Shown here: one piece after another, positions 9,909 through 18,275 of the stretch
How positions within the stretch are numbered: position 1 is the stretch's first letter
Layout: each line of letters begins with the position of its first letter
NCBI RefSeq assembly: GCF_900109295.1
Contig: NZ_FOIZ01000002.1
Coordinates: 682,001-746,000, forward strand
Direction: 5' to 3'
Source of the DNA: Cognatiyoonia koreensis
GTDB lineage: Bacteria > Pseudomonadota > Alphaproteobacteria > Rhodobacterales > Rhodobacteraceae
DNA length: 64,000 nt
Made by a program: the position numbers and the translations under genes
The notes under the pieces: model-generated
Seen by the model: the letters and a program-made list of their open reading frames with translations, nothing else
Told to the model about the DNA's origin: nothing
The model's database searches: none

Positions 9909-11183
9909 TTACGTGTTCATTGAATCAAAGAAGTCTTCGTTTGTCTTCGTCTGTTTCAACTTACCGATCAGGAACTCGATTGCATCTGTCGTGCCCATCG
10001 GATTCAAAATGCGTCGCAAAACATACGTCTTCTGCAGATCGACTTTGTCCACCAAAAGCTCTTCTTTCCGCGTCCCGGATTTCAGAATGTCCATCGCTGG
10101 GAAGACACGCTTGTCAGCAACCTTGCGATCCAGAACGATTTCGGAATTACCGGTACCTTTGAATTCCTCAAAGATGACTTCGTCCATCCGCGAACCTGTA
10201 TCGATAAGGGCCGTAGCGATGATCGTCAGCGAACCGCCTTCCTCGATGTTCCGTGCAGCACCAAAGAAGCGCTTGGGGCGCTGCAACGCGTTGGCGTCAA
10301 CACCACCTGTCAGAACCTTGCCGGATGATGGAACGGTTGTGTTAAAGGCCCGGCCCAGTCGCGTAATCGAATCGAGAAGAATAACAACGTCCCGCTTATG
10401 CTCTACAAGACGTTTCGCTTTTTCGATTACCATCTCTGAAACGGCAACGTGGCGCGACGCGGGTTCATCAAACGTGGAAGATACAACCTCGCCCTTCACA
10501 GACCGCTGCATGTCGGTCACTTCTTCTGGACGTTCGTCGATCAGCAGTACGATCAGATAACATTCCGGATGGTTCTTCTCGATCGAATTTGCGATATTCT
10601 GCAGAAGGACTGTCTTACCCGTCCGCGGTGGGGCCACGATCAAGGAACGCTGGCCTTTGCCGATCGGCGCAACCAAGTCGATGATCCGGGCAGATCGGTC
10701 CTTCGAATTGTTCTCCGACGTCACTTCCATATTCAGACGTTCATCGGGATAAAGCGGGGTCAGGTTATCGAACGCGACCTTGTGCTTTGCTTTTTCCGGG
10801 TCTTCAAAATTAATCCGCTCCACTGCAATGAGCGCAAAGTACCGTTCGTTGTCGTTCGGTTCTTTCATGACACCTTCGACAGTGTCACCGGTCCGTAGCG
10901 AATGCTTGCGGATCATTTCAGGTGACACATAGATATCATCCGGGCCTGGAAGATAGTTTGCCTCTGGAGACCGCAGAAAGCCAAAGCCATCCTGCAGCAC
11001 TTCGAGAACGCCATCACCACCAATCGTCCATTCCTCGTCCGCGCGTTCCTTGAGGATGGCGAACATCATGTCGCCTTTGCGCATCGTTGACGCGTTCTCG
11101 ATCTCCAACTCTTCAGCAAGAGAGAGCAGATCTTTCGGGCTCTGCGCCTTCAAGTCAGCGAGGTTCAGGCGGTGTGTTGTCAT
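9909..11183 (-). CDS. rho: Transcription termination factor Rho
   Basis: Rho is the hexameric RNA-DNA helicase that ends transcription of untranslated RNA. The 424-residue protein has the N-terminal [20 protein letters not shown] helical domain, an OB-fold RNA-binding domain with DGFGFLR (65-71), Walker A APPRTGKT (184-191) and Walker [17 protein letters not shown]. Size and order are standard. Its leader holds a 16-bp perfect palindrome 14 bases before the ATG that overlaps the only visible GAGG ribosome-binding element, which may allow autoregulation. Confidence 0.97.
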   Translation of the reverse strand: MTTHRLNLADLKAQSPKDLLSLAEELEIENASTMRKGDMMFAILKERADEEWTIGGDGVLEVLQDGFGFLRSPEANYLPGPDDIYVSPEMIRKHSLRTGDTVEGVMKEPNDNERYFALIAVERINFEDPEKAKHKVAFDNLTPLYPDERLNMEVTSENNSKDRSARIIDLVAPIGKGQRSLIVAPPRTGKTVLLQNIANSIEKNHPECYLIVLLIDERPEEVTDMQRSVKGEVVSSTFDEPASRHVAVSEMVIEKAKRLVEHKRDVVILLDSITRLGRAFNTTVPSSGKVLTGGVDANALQRPKRFFGAARNIEEGGSLTIIATALIDTGSRMDEVIFEEFKGTGNSEIVLDRKVADKRVFPAMDILKSGTRKEELLVDKVDLQKTYVLRRILNPMGTTDAIEFLIGKLKQTKTNEDFFDSMNT

Positions 11184-11196
11184 GAGAATACCAGTC

Positions 11197-11212
11197 GCCT
11201 CGCGCGCGAGGC
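11197..11212. promoter_or_regulatory. Perfect 16-bp palindrome in the rho leader
   Basis: GCCTCGCGCGCGAGGC is self-complementary over all 16 bases. On the transcript of rho its 3' arm contains GAGG, the likely Shine-Dalgarno element, about 14 bases before the start codon. It may be an operator or an RNA hairpin (less the loop bases) limiting rho translation; the function is inferred. Confidence 0.45.
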
Positions 11213-11299
11213 CTCTTGTCGAATGAGTATGGAAAATGCTGATGTCCGGACGGACAGCAAAGACCGTCTACGATGGAAATCTCTCTGAGTCAACAAACA

Positions 11300-11746
11300 C
11301 TAGAACGGCTTCACAACGACTGAGATCACAATCAAGAACATCAGCACGGTCGGAACCTCGTTCATCAGCCGATAGGTTCTCCCGGTTCGCGTGTTCTGAC
11401 CTGACGCGAACTCTTTCCGTCTGGCACCCAGCCATCCATGCATCCCTGTCATCGCCACCACACCGACGATTTTCACCCAACCCCAGACCGACGAAAAATC
11501 AAGCATACCAAGTCCGATCAGGACCAGACCAAAAAACCAAGTGCTGATCATCGCAGGATTCATGATAAGCTTGAGCAGTTTCCGTTCCATCGTCTGAAAC
11601 GTCAGATCAAGCTCTGACCCGACTTCAGCCTTCTCGGCGTGATAAACAAACAGTCTCGGGAGGTAAAACATCCCAGCCATCCAGGCGATCACCGACATCA
11701 CATGAAACGCCTTGATCCATTCATAGTATTCAGCGAGCCATGTCAT
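11300..11746 (-). CDS. hemJ: Protoporphyrinogen IX oxidase HemJ
   Basis: HemJ is the membrane oxidase that converts protoporphyrinogen IX to protoporphyrin IX in most alphaproteobacteria. The 148-residue protein has four predicted membrane segments (about 10-30, 55-75, 82-100, 128-146) and the family pattern KAFHVMSVIAWMAGMFYLPR (12-31) with the haem-associated His15. The segment RKLLKLIMNPAM is also typical. It lies upstream of rho in the same direction and is the first gene left of the proposed origin. Its promoter must lie in the AT-rich origin region. Confidence 0.93.
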   Translation of the reverse strand: MTWLAEYYEWIKAFHVMSVIAWMAGMFYLPRLFVYHAEKAEVGSELDLTFQTMERKLLKLIMNPAMISTWFFGLVLIGLGMLDFSSVWGWVKIVGVVAMTGMHGWLGARRKEFASGQNTRTGRTYRLMNEVPTVLMFLIVISVVVKPF

Positions 11747-11827
11747 ATTGATCTTCCTACGGTTGGAACCCCTTAATTAAATATAAAGATATAGAAAGGA
11801 AGTAGTTGTTTTAGGGATCACCGAATC

Positions 11828-11836
11828 TGGGGATAA
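11828..11836 (-). promoter_or_regulatory. DnaA-box-like site, one mismatch
   Basis: On the minus strand this reads TTATCCCCA, one base from the DnaA consensus TTATCCACA. It lies 17 bases from a perfect box of opposite orientation. Confidence 0.5.
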
Positions 11837-11853
11837 GAATTCTATCCTCGAAG

Positions 11854-11862
11854 TTATCCACA
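11854..11862 (+). promoter_or_regulatory. Perfect DnaA box
   Basis: TTATCCACA matches the high-affinity DnaA consensus exactly and is the strongest single element supporting an origin here. Confidence 0.75.
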
Positions 11863-11909
11863 ACCATTGTGAGGTAAATCAGGAATTTTTCCCACCTTCA
11901 TGATTGTAA

Positions 11910-11932
11910 AAGTATATATTTTTCATATACTT
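11910..11932. repeat. AT-rich inverted repeat in the candidate origin
   Basis: The arms AAGTATAT and ATATACTT are perfectly complementary over eight bases with a seven-base spacer. The position inside the most AT-rich part of the region suits a DNA unwinding element; that role is inferred. Confidence 0.5.
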
Positions 11933-12147
11933 AGATTGTTTGATCAGTATCTAAATTTCTGCGTTCTGACATTGACTCATCTGCCATACCAGAATCATTC
12001 ACATATCAGATTCGTCCTTATGCACCGTGGACTATCGTTCTGACGGTGTGTCGAAACAGTCAACTTATCCCTCCCCTTGACCATGTCCTGTCTTTTGCCA
12101 CATGTCAGACACATGCAGATACCGACCTTGTCCATGCAGTTGTCCAC

Positions 12148-12747
12148 ATGACAGAATCTCTCATTCTTGCCTCCAGCTCGACAATCCGCGCCGAATTGTT
12201 GCGCAATGCGGGGGTCCCTTTCGACGTTTTGGTTCCAAAGGTCGACGAAGATCAAATGCGCGAGTCGTTGGTTGCAGAAGGGGCAACACCCCGCGACATC
12301 GCGGATACGCTTGCCGAAGTCAAAGCCCAGCGCATTTCCGCGAAAAATCCAGGCTCATTGGTCCTGGGTTGCGATCAGGTGCTCGCTCTCAAGTCACAGA
12401 TACTTTCCAAGCCTGCAGATGTTGATGAGGCGCGAGATCAACTCAGCATGCTACGCGGCCAGACGCATCAGCTCTTGTCAGCGGCGGTCCTCTACGAAGA
12501 TGGTAAACCAGTCTGGCGGCATGTCGGCGTTGCACGGATGCATATGCGCGACGCAAGTGATGCTTATATCAAGGACTACATCACCCGAAATTGGGAAGAC
12601 ATCCGCCACTGCGTCGGCTGCTACCAACTCGAAGCCGAAGGCGCACGTCTGTTCTCCCGCGTTGATGGAGATTTTTTCGCCGTCTTGGGCCTCCCCCTTC
12701 TTGAACTCTTGTCATATCTGACTCTTCGCGGGACATTGCCTGGATGA
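12148..12747 (+). CDS. maf: Maf family nucleotide pyrophosphatase
   Basis: Maf proteins hydrolyse modified or canonical nucleoside triphosphates and have been linked to septum inhibition. The 199-residue product starts MTESLILASSSTIRAELLRNAG, with the phosphate-binding ASSS motif, followed by LVLGCDQVL, the conserved Asp motif. An in-frame ATG 102 bases upstream is rejected because it would put 34 unrelated residues before the conserved start. It is the first gene right of the proposed origin and overlaps aroE by four bases. Whether it acts on dTTP/UTP or m7GTP cannot be read from the sequence. Confidence 0.9.
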   Translation: MTESLILASSSTIRAELLRNAGVPFDVLVPKVDEDQMRESLVAEGATPRDIADTLAEVKAQRISAKNPGSLVLGCDQVLALKSQILSKPADVDEARDQLSMLRGQTHQLLSAAVLYEDGKPVWRHVGVARMHMRDASDAYIKDYITRNWEDIRHCVGCYQLEAEGARLFSRVDGDFFAVLGLPLLELLSYLTLRGTLPG

Positions 12748-13574
12748 CCCAACCTTTCCCTCTTGCTGGCGTTATCGGAAATCCGATTGGCCAATCAAAG
12801 TCGCCACGCCTCCATCGTCATTGGCTCACTCGGTATGGAATCCGGGGCGATTACGTCCCGATGCAAGTCGAAGAAGCTGACCTGGAAACTGTCCTTCGCA
12901 CGCTGCCGAAAATGGGTTTTGTGGGTGCGAACGTCACTTTGCCGCACAAGGTTTCGGTTTTGTCGATCGCAGATCGAGTCACGGATCGTGCCATTCTGAT
13001 CGGTGCTGCGAATACGCTGATTTTTCGTGAAGACGGGACGATCCATGCCGACAACACAGACGGTTACGGTTTCATATCGAATCTGAAGCAGGGTGCGCCC
13101 GATTGGGATCCGAAAGCAGGTCCGACTGCGGTATTCGGCGCGGGCGGCGCTGCAAGAGCGATCATCGTCGCGCTTGCGCAGGAAGGCGTTGATGAAATCC
13201 TGCTCTCGAACCGCACGCGTCCCAAGGCAGAGGCTCTTCGCGCCGAATTTGGACCGCGCATTCAGGTTGTCGACTGGGTCCAGGCCGGCAATATGCTTGA
13301 AGAGGCTACAACCGTGGTGAACACGACATCATTGGGCATGGCAGGCCAGCCCGAATTGCGCGTTCCATTGGATGGGCTCCGGTCCGATGCCGTGGTGACA
13401 GATATTGTATATGCGCCGCTGCGTACGCAATTACTGCAATCCGCTGCAGAAAAAGGGTGTATCACCGTAGATGGACTAGGCATGTTGCTTCATCAGGGCG
13501 TCCCTGGATTTGAAAGATGGTTCGGCCACCGTCCAGTTGTGGATGATGAATTGCGCAAGGCTGTATTGGGATGA
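12744..13574 (+). CDS. aroE: Shikimate dehydrogenase (NADP+)
   Basis: AroE reduces 3-dehydroshikimate to shikimate in aromatic amino acid synthesis. The 276-residue protein has the substrate-binding motif NPIGQSKSPRLH (about 13-24), the catalytic Lys in NVTLPHKV (about 63-70), and the NADP-binding loop VFGAGGAARAI (about 129-139). Length is normal. It overlaps maf and coaE by four bases each (ATGA type), indicating a translationally coupled maf-aroE-coaE-dnaQ operon. Confidence 0.97.
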   Translation: MTQPFPLAGVIGNPIGQSKSPRLHRHWLTRYGIRGDYVPMQVEEADLETVLRTLPKMGFVGANVTLPHKVSVLSIADRVTDRAILIGAANTLIFREDGTIHADNTDGYGFISNLKQGAPDWDPKAGPTAVFGAGGAARAIIVALAQEGVDEILLSNRTRPKAEALRAEFGPRIQVVDWVQAGNMLEEATTVVNTTSLGMAGQPELRVPLDGLRSDAVVTDIVYAPLRTQLLQSAAEKGCITVDGLGMLLHQGVPGFERWFGHRPVVDDELRKAVLG

Positions 13575-14161
13575 CGTTCGCGTTGGGTCTGACCGGATCT
13601 ATCGGCATGGGCAAAACAACGACGGCTCGCATGTTTGCCGACGAAGGAATCCCTGTTTGGGACGCAGACGAAACCGTGCATCGCCTGTATGCTGCGGGTG
13701 GAGCAGCGGTCACACCAGTCGCGAAGCTCATTCCGGCAGCGATTCAGGACGGTGCGGTTTCGCGGTCCAAGCTGAAAGAAGCAATCGCATCTGATCCAGA
13801 CATTCTGCGCAAACTTGAAGAGATCGTGCATCCGCTTGTGAAGGCAGATCGTGAAGCCTTTCGCGCGGAACAGTCCGGCCTTATTCTTTTTGACATTCCA
13901 CTTCTGTTTGAAACAAGAGCAGACGTCTGGCTCGACGCTGTTCTTGTTGTGACTTCGCCACAAGATGTTCAGCGTCAGCGCGTTCTTGATCGCCCAGGCA
14001 TGACGGAGGACCAGTTCGAGCTGATCCTGTCGCGCCAGATGCCCGATAGCGAAAAACGTGTGCGCGCTGATTATATCATCGAAACCATCTCGCTGGATCA
14101 AACACGCAAAGAGGTCCAAAATGTAATCGCGGATATACGGGGAAAACTGCCAGATGCGTGA
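13571..14161 (+). CDS. coaE: Dephospho-CoA kinase
   Basis: CoaE phosphorylates dephospho-CoA in the last step of coenzyme A synthesis. The 196-residue protein opens with the P-loop GLTGSIGMGKTTTARMF (6-22), then VWDADETVHRLYAAGG, and FDIPLLFET near residue 107. These are standard CoaE motifs and size. It overlaps aroE by four and dnaQ by eight bases. Confidence 0.97.
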   Translation: MTFALGLTGSIGMGKTTTARMFADEGIPVWDADETVHRLYAAGGAAVTPVAKLIPAAIQDGAVSRSKLKEAIASDPDILRKLEEIVHPLVKADREAFRAEQSGLILFDIPLLFETRADVWLDAVLVVTSPQDVQRQRVLDRPGMTEDQFELILSRQMPDSEKRVRADYIIETISLDQTRKEVQNVIADIRGKLPDA

Positions 14162-14846
14162 AATCGTACTTGATACCGAAACCACCGGCTTTGAACCGTC
14201 AGAAGGTGACCGTATTGTTGAAATCGGCGCAGTTGAACTGATTGGACACGTGCCGACCGGGCGCACCTATCATCAATATATTAACCCTCAACGCGCCATG
14301 CCCGCAGATGCGTTTGCGGTTCACGGCCTCGGTGACGATTTCCTCGCGAACAAACCGGTCTTCAAAGACATCGCACAAGCATTCGTCGACTTCATTGGTA
14401 ACGACAAACTCGTTATCCACAACGCGGCGTTCGACATGAAGTTTCTGAATGCTGAACTTGGGTGGCTCGACCGGCAGCTTTTACCAATGGATCAAGCTAT
14501 CGACACGCTTGCGATTGCGCGCCGCCGGTTTCCCGGATCACCCGCATCGCTTGATGCGCTTTGCCGTCGTTTCAATATTGATAATTCGTCAAGAACACTG
14601 CACGGGGCCTTGCTCGACAGCGAGATTTTGGCGGAAGTCTATCTGGAGCTGATCGGTGGCCGACAACCGGACTTCGCTTTATCGGGTCAGACGCAATCCA
14701 AAGATTCAGCGAACCTCAATGACAACTGGCGTCCGCAGCCGCGCCCGAATCCGCTTGCGGCAAGGGTCACAGCCGAAGAAGCCGCCGCCCATACTGCGTT
14801 TGTCGAAACGCTGGGCGACGGCTCTGTCTGGAAAAAGCTCGGCTAG
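14154..14846 (+). CDS. dnaQ: DNA polymerase III epsilon subunit (3'-5' proofreading exonuclease)
   Basis: This is the proofreading subunit of the replicative polymerase. The 230-residue protein has ExoI VLDTETTGFEP (Asp6, Glu8), ExoII in LVIHNAAFDMKFLNAEL, and ExoIII in HGALLDSEILAEVY, supplying the catalytic acidic residues and His. The C-terminal tail of about 50 residues likely includes the alpha-subunit binding segment. It closes the maf-aroE-coaE-dnaQ operon, and its stop region overlaps that of convergent secB by four bases. Confidence 0.96.
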   Translation: MREIVLDTETTGFEPSEGDRIVEIGAVELIGHVPTGRTYHQYINPQRAMPADAFAVHGLGDDFLANKPVFKDIAQAFVDFIGNDKLVIHNAAFDMKFLNAELGWLDRQLLPMDQAIDTLAIARRRFPGSPASLDALCRRFNIDNSSRTLHGALLDSEILAEVYLELIGGRQPDFALSGQTQSKDSANLNDNWRPQPRPNPLAARVTAEEAAAHTAFVETLGDGSVWKKLG

Positions 14847-15349
14847 TTGACTGGCTGCTTCTTGTCTTTCTCTGCTTCCGCACGGCGAGCAAGCTCGGAG
14901 CGATAAAGTTGCAGAAAATCAATTGTTTCAAGGTTCAAAGGCGGGAACCCACCGTCGCGAGTAACGTCACTGACGATACGGCGCAGGAACGGAAATGTAA
15001 TTCTGGGGCACTCGATCAATAGGTACGGGTGCATTTGTTCTTCCGGGATGCCTTCAACGTGGAAAATCCCCGCGTAGTCAATTTCCAACAAGAAAAGCGG
15101 GTCGCCTTTCTCCTTGGTCTTGCTGGTGATGTTCAACTTCGTGATCACCTCATACTGGTTTTCGGCACCACGCTTGCGTGCATCAAGGTTCACCTGGACG
15201 GAAATTTCAGGCTGTGCGTCGCCAGAAACGCCCTTCTGGGCAAGGATGTTCTCGAAAGACAAATCGCGGACGTATTGCGCCATGACGCGGCTGGTGACTT
15301 TTGGTGCGGCTGCTGCGTCAGCCGTGCCTGTTTCGGGGATATCGGACAT
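14843..15349 (-). CDS. secB: Protein-export chaperone SecB
   Basis: SecB is the homotetrameric chaperone that holds preproteins unfolded and hands them to SecA. The 168-residue protein has FENILAQKG near the start, EVITKLNITSKTKE in the middle and the highly conserved LLIECPRITFPFLRRIVSDV near residues 113-132, then PPLNLETIDFLQLY. The ATG chosen is preferred over one 33 bases upstream because homologues begin with an MSD-like, Ala-rich N-terminus. Together with the preceding genes it forms the maf-aroE-coaE-dnaQ-secB group, though secB is on the opposite strand. Confidence 0.96.
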   Translation of the reverse strand: MSDIPETGTADAAAAPKVTSRVMAQYVRDLSFENILAQKGVSGDAQPEISVQVNLDARKRGAENQYEVITKLNITSKTKEKGDPLFLLEIDYAGIFHVEGIPEEQMHPYLLIECPRITFPFLRRIVSDVTRDGGFPPLNLETIDFLQLYRSELARRAEAEKDKKQPVN

Positions 15350-15412
15350 ATGGAATAATTCCTGAGTAATGGGGTCGCGCATGCTTATCAGGCGCCGCAG
15401 AGAGGCTCAACC

Positions 15413-15892
15413 TCAGTGCTTGGTCCAACCGGACGGACCCTTGGGGGCATCATGCGTCGTACGGATCTCTTCGAATTCACCGTCAATAACCCGGTCCCGA
15501 TCATGTGGGTGGCGCGCACGGCCCGTTCCCATCTCGAATGTCTGAATGTTGGCCCGCTTTTTCGCCCACTGAAACACAGCCGCTCTCACTGGCGGTACGA
15601 GAAGCGCAAAACCCACAAAGTCTGTAAAAAACCCGGGCGTCAGCAACAATGCGCCCGAGAACAGGATCATGGCACCATTCGCAAGCGGCTCACTCGGGTC
15701 ACGCATATCTGAAAAAGACGACCGCAGGTTCTGCATTTCCCGGGCCCCCTGGCTTCTGACAAGGGCGGAGCCGATGATCGCGGTCACGACAACGATCAGC
15801 AGTGTTGGCCAAAGTCCAAGCCATCCACCAACCTGAATGAACAGGGCAATCTCGATCAACGGGACGGCGATGAACGCAATAAGGAGCCACAT
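15413..15892 (-). CDS. fxsA: FxsA family membrane protein
   Basis: FxsA proteins are small cytoplasmic-membrane proteins; the E. coli member relieves phage T7 exclusion by F plasmid. The 159-residue product has the family N-terminus LIAFIAVPLIEIALFIQVGG (4-23), three to four membrane segments to about residue 105, and a hydrophilic tail rich in His, Arg and Asp. The segment GALLLTPGFFTDFVGFALLVPP is typical. It sits 63 bases downstream of secB's start, oriented the same way, and is divergent from the Tim44-like gene. The physiological role is unknown. Confidence 0.88.
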   Translation of the reverse strand: MWLLIAFIAVPLIEIALFIQVGGWLGLWPTLLIVVVTAIIGSALVRSQGAREMQNLRSSFSDMRDPSEPLANGAMILFSGALLLTPGFFTDFVGFALLVPPVRAAVFQWAKKRANIQTFEMGTGRARHPHDRDRVIDGEFEEIRTTHDAPKGPSGWTKH

Positions 15893-16003
15893 CGGCTATT
15901 CCTTTCTCAACAAAGCGTGGGCCAAGGTGGACTCGGCCCCTTACGTGACCTACATAAGGTCGGTCATGAGCCGTTTCCATGCCACCCCCGAAAAGAGGTC
16001 CAA

Positions 16004-16666
16004 ATGAACTCTCCCATTTTGCAGCTGCTGGTACTTGCCGCGATTGCAGTATTTCTGATTTTGCGTTTGCGCGGCGTTCTTGGGACGCGGGAAGGCTTTG
16101 AAAAGCCGCCAGTCAAGCAAAGCAGCCGTCGTGCATCGACCGGTCGTGCGGATTTCGAGGTCATCGATGGTGGCCCGGACCGCGATATCGTGGATCATGT
16201 GCCCGAAGGCAGCGACTCAGCTATCCATCTTGCTGCAATGAAGCGGATTGATCCGTCGTTCAACGTGGGCGAATTCCTGTCCGGTGCCCGCGGGGCCTAC
16301 GAAATGATTCTGATGGCCTTCGAACGTGGCGATCTTGCTTCGATCAAGTCGTTCTTGTCCGATGACGTCTATGAAGCCTTCGAAACCGTGGTTGCAGAAC
16401 GTCAGGCAAAGGGCCTGACGATCGAAGCAACATTCGTCGGCTTGGGTGATCTCGCCCTGACTCGCGCAGAATTCGACGAAGACACGGGCGAGGCTGAACT
16501 GACCGTGCGCTTCAAAGGTGAGCTGACCTATCAGGTCCGCGATGCTGGCGGCGATGTCATCGAGGGGAATGCCAACGAAATCAAGCGACAAAAAGACGTT
16601 TGGACCTTCGCCCGCACCATGGGTACCGATGATCCAAACTGGATTCTTGTCGCAACGGGCGAATGA
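16004..16666 (+). CDS. Tim44-like domain protein
   Basis: The 220-residue protein starts with one membrane anchor (about residues 4-24), a basic linker, and a C-terminal Tim44/Mba1-like domain (about 90-220: FLSGARGAYEMILMAFERGD, then a beta-rich region). Alphaproteobacterial homologues of mitochondrial Tim44 include TimA, described at the inner membrane; the biochemical role is unsettled. The ATG has an AGAGG ribosome-binding site; an in-frame upstream ATG would add 29 residues without family similarity. It overlaps mltA by four bases, and secB and fxsA lie close by, so an envelope or export role is reasonable but inferred. Confidence 0.85.
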   Translation: MNSPILQLLVLAAIAVFLILRLRGVLGTREGFEKPPVKQSSRRASTGRADFEVIDGGPDRDIVDHVPEGSDSAIHLAAMKRIDPSFNVGEFLSGARGAYEMILMAFERGDLASIKSFLSDDVYEAFETVVAERQAKGLTIEATFVGLGDLALTRAEFDEDTGEAELTVRFKGELTYQVRDAGGDVIEGNANEIKRQKDVWTFARTMGTDDPNWILVATGE

Positions 16667-17697
16667 TTCAAGAAAGCGCCGGGCCTCTGTGTCTGGCGCT
16701 TTTGCTTTCGGGGCCTGTTATGGCGGAAACGACATATACGTTGCTTGACTACGCTGATCTGAATGGTTGGGCCCAAGACGATCATGACGCAGCACTCTCG
16801 GTTTTTGCCCAGACTTGCGGCGATATCCCAAGGTACGAATTCGAAAGGCTCTGCGCCTTCGCGAAAGACGCTCCGCCAGCGAGGGATTTCTTCGAGACAT
16901 TCTTTCAGCCGGTCTTGATCGAAGACGGCGACCCAATGCTTTTCACTGGATACTACGAACCGGAAATTTCAGGCTCGCTCGCACCGACCGATGAATTCCG
17001 CTTTCCTCTTTACCGCGTCCCGCCTGATCTTGTCGAAGGTCAGACTTACCTGTCACGCCGCGAAATTGACGAGTCAGACGCGCTGAAGGACAAAGCCCTT
17101 GAAATTGCTTGGCTGTCCGACCCGGTCGACCTCTTCTTTCTGCAAGTGCAGGGATCGGGGCGGATCAAACTTCCCGACGGCGGCGTCATACGCGTCGGTT
17201 ATGGCGGAAAGAACGGACGTGATTACTCATCGCTGGGTCAGACTCTTGTATCCCGCGGTGTCTATCAGCCGCATCAGGTCTCGGCAGAAGTGATCCGCAA
17301 CTGGGTGCGCGATAACCCTGATGAAGGGCAAGAATTGCTCTGGACCAACGAAAGCTATGTCTTTTTTCGAGAAGTGAGCGAAGTACCAGCTGAACTGGGC
17401 CCGCTGGGTGCCATGAATCGCTCGATTACGGCGATGCGCTCGATTGCGGTCGATCCCAGCATCACACTCTTGGGCGCACCCGTTTGGATCGAAAAAGAAG
17501 GTGAGTCACCGCTGAACAGATTAATGATCGCGCAAGATACAGGCTCGGCGATCAAAGGTGCCCAGCGCGCGGACATCTTTTACGGGACGGGTACCAAAGC
17601 TGGGCTGGAGGCAGGCCAAATCAAGGATGGCGGACGAATGGTTGTTCTGATGCCCGTCGACTACGCCTTGGCCAAAACGGAACAAGGCTTCGAATGA
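16663..17697 (+). CDS. mltA: Membrane-bound lytic murein transglycosylase A (MltA)
   Basis: MltA cleaves peptidoglycan glycan strands to anhydro-muropeptides. The 344-residue protein has a signal sequence ending near PVMAETT (residue 20-23), the MltA core with FTGYYEPEI (about 87-95) and YRVP, and the C-terminal 3D domain with LMIAQDTGSAIKGAQRADIF (about 286-305), in which the Asp of the AQDTG motif is the catalytic acid. No lipobox cysteine is obvious, so it may be periplasmic or held by an uncleaved signal. It overlaps both neighbours by four bases. Confidence 0.93.
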   Translation: MIQESAGPLCLALLLSGPVMAETTYTLLDYADLNGWAQDDHDAALSVFAQTCGDIPRYEFERLCAFAKDAPPARDFFETFFQPVLIEDGDPMLFTGYYEPEISGSLAPTDEFRFPLYRVPPDLVEGQTYLSRREIDESDALKDKALEIAWLSDPVDLFFLQVQGSGRIKLPDGGVIRVGYGGKNGRDYSSLGQTLVSRGVYQPHQVSAEVIRNWVRDNPDEGQELLWTNESYVFFREVSEVPAELGPLGAMNRSITAMRSIAVDPSITLLGAPVWIEKEGESPLNRLMIAQDTGSAIKGAQRADIFYGTGTKAGLEAGQIKDGGRMVVLMPVDYALAKTEQGFE

Positions 17698-18275
17698 AAA
17701 AGCCCCGTCATCTCTCTCCCGTCGAGAGGGCGTTATGGGACAAGGTTGCGGAAAGAACCGCGCCTCTGCATCCAATGCGACCTCCGACGCAACCAAATCC
17801 GATCCAGAAGCCCAAAGAAGCGCTCGGGCCCCAGAAAATCCGCTCTTTCACTGTTGGTGAAAAAGCGGTTCGCGAGAACGTCAAACCCCGACCGACGAGT
17901 ACGGCTTTGCAGCTTCGCACTGCGCCTGTCCAGATGGACAACAAGTCTTTCGGCAAGATGAAAAAAGGCAAGTTGAAGCCTGAACGGCGCATCGATCTTC
18001 ACGGAATGACGCTGGCCCAAGCCCATCCAGAGCTTATTTCCTTCATCTTGGGATCACATGCTGCAGGAAAACGGCTTGTGCTTGTAATCACTGGCAAGGG
18101 CAGGGCGCGTCACGATACTGGTCCGATGCCTGCGATGCGGGGTCTACTACGCACGCAGGTGCCGCAGTGGTTGTCCTTGCCGCCACTGACTTCGGTCGTT
18201 TTGCAAGTAACGCCAGCCCATATCCGTCATGGCGGGGAAGGGGCCTATTATATCTATCTACGCCGCAGGAACTAA
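17694..18275 (+). CDS. Smr domain protein
   Basis: The 193-residue protein has a basic, proline-rich N-terminal half and a C-terminal Smr domain: IDLHGMTLAQAHPELISFI (about 100-118), VLVITGKGRA (about 128-138) and LPPLTSVVLQVTPAHIRHGGEG near the end. Smr domains have nicking or RNA-cleaving activity in several proteins. The LHGMT and GKG motifs are intact. It is the last gene of the Tim44-mltA-smr operon and its stop region overlaps that of the convergent MFS gene by 18 bases. The specific substrate is unknown. Confidence 0.88.
   Translation: MKKPRHLSPVERALWDKVAERTAPLHPMRPPTQPNPIQKPKEALGPQKIRSFTVGEKAVRENVKPRPTSTALQLRTAPVQMDNKSFGKMKKGKLKPERRIDLHGMTLAQAHPELISFILGSHAAGKRLVLVITGKGRARHDTGPMPAMRGLLRTQVPQWLSLPPLTSVVLQVTPAHIRHGGEGAYYIYLRRRN

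Larger units (their letters stand above)
11747..12147. other. oriC: Candidate chromosomal replication origin (oriC)
   Basis: This 400-base gene-free stretch between hemJ and maf is strikingly AT-rich compared with its surroundings. It holds one perfect DnaA box (TTATCCACA), a one-mismatch box on the other strand (TTATCCCCA) and another one-mismatch box (TTGTCCACA) touching the maf start. An AT-rich segment from about 11,900 to 11,960 includes the 8-bp inverted repeat AAGTATAT/ATATACTT and could be the unwinding element. Five GANTC (CcrM methylation) sites occur in about 340 bases. Flanking genes (mnmE, rho, hemJ leftward; maf, aroE, coaE, dnaQ rightward) diverge from it, and parABS is nearby. 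The maf-aroE-coaE-dnaQ-secB flank is also seen next to origins of other alphaproteobacteria. It must also contain the hemJ and maf promoters. Confidence 0.7.

Noticed and set aside
11940..11953. FNR-like box TTGAT-N4-ATCTA in the origin region
   Set aside because: One mismatch from consensus and about 190 bases from hemJ; AT-rich sequence makes such matches likely by chance.
14413..14421. Second perfect DnaA box (TTATCCACA) within dnaQ
   Set aside because: It encodes the conserved VIHN residues of the exonuclease motif, and no other origin feature surrounds it, so it is likely coincidental.
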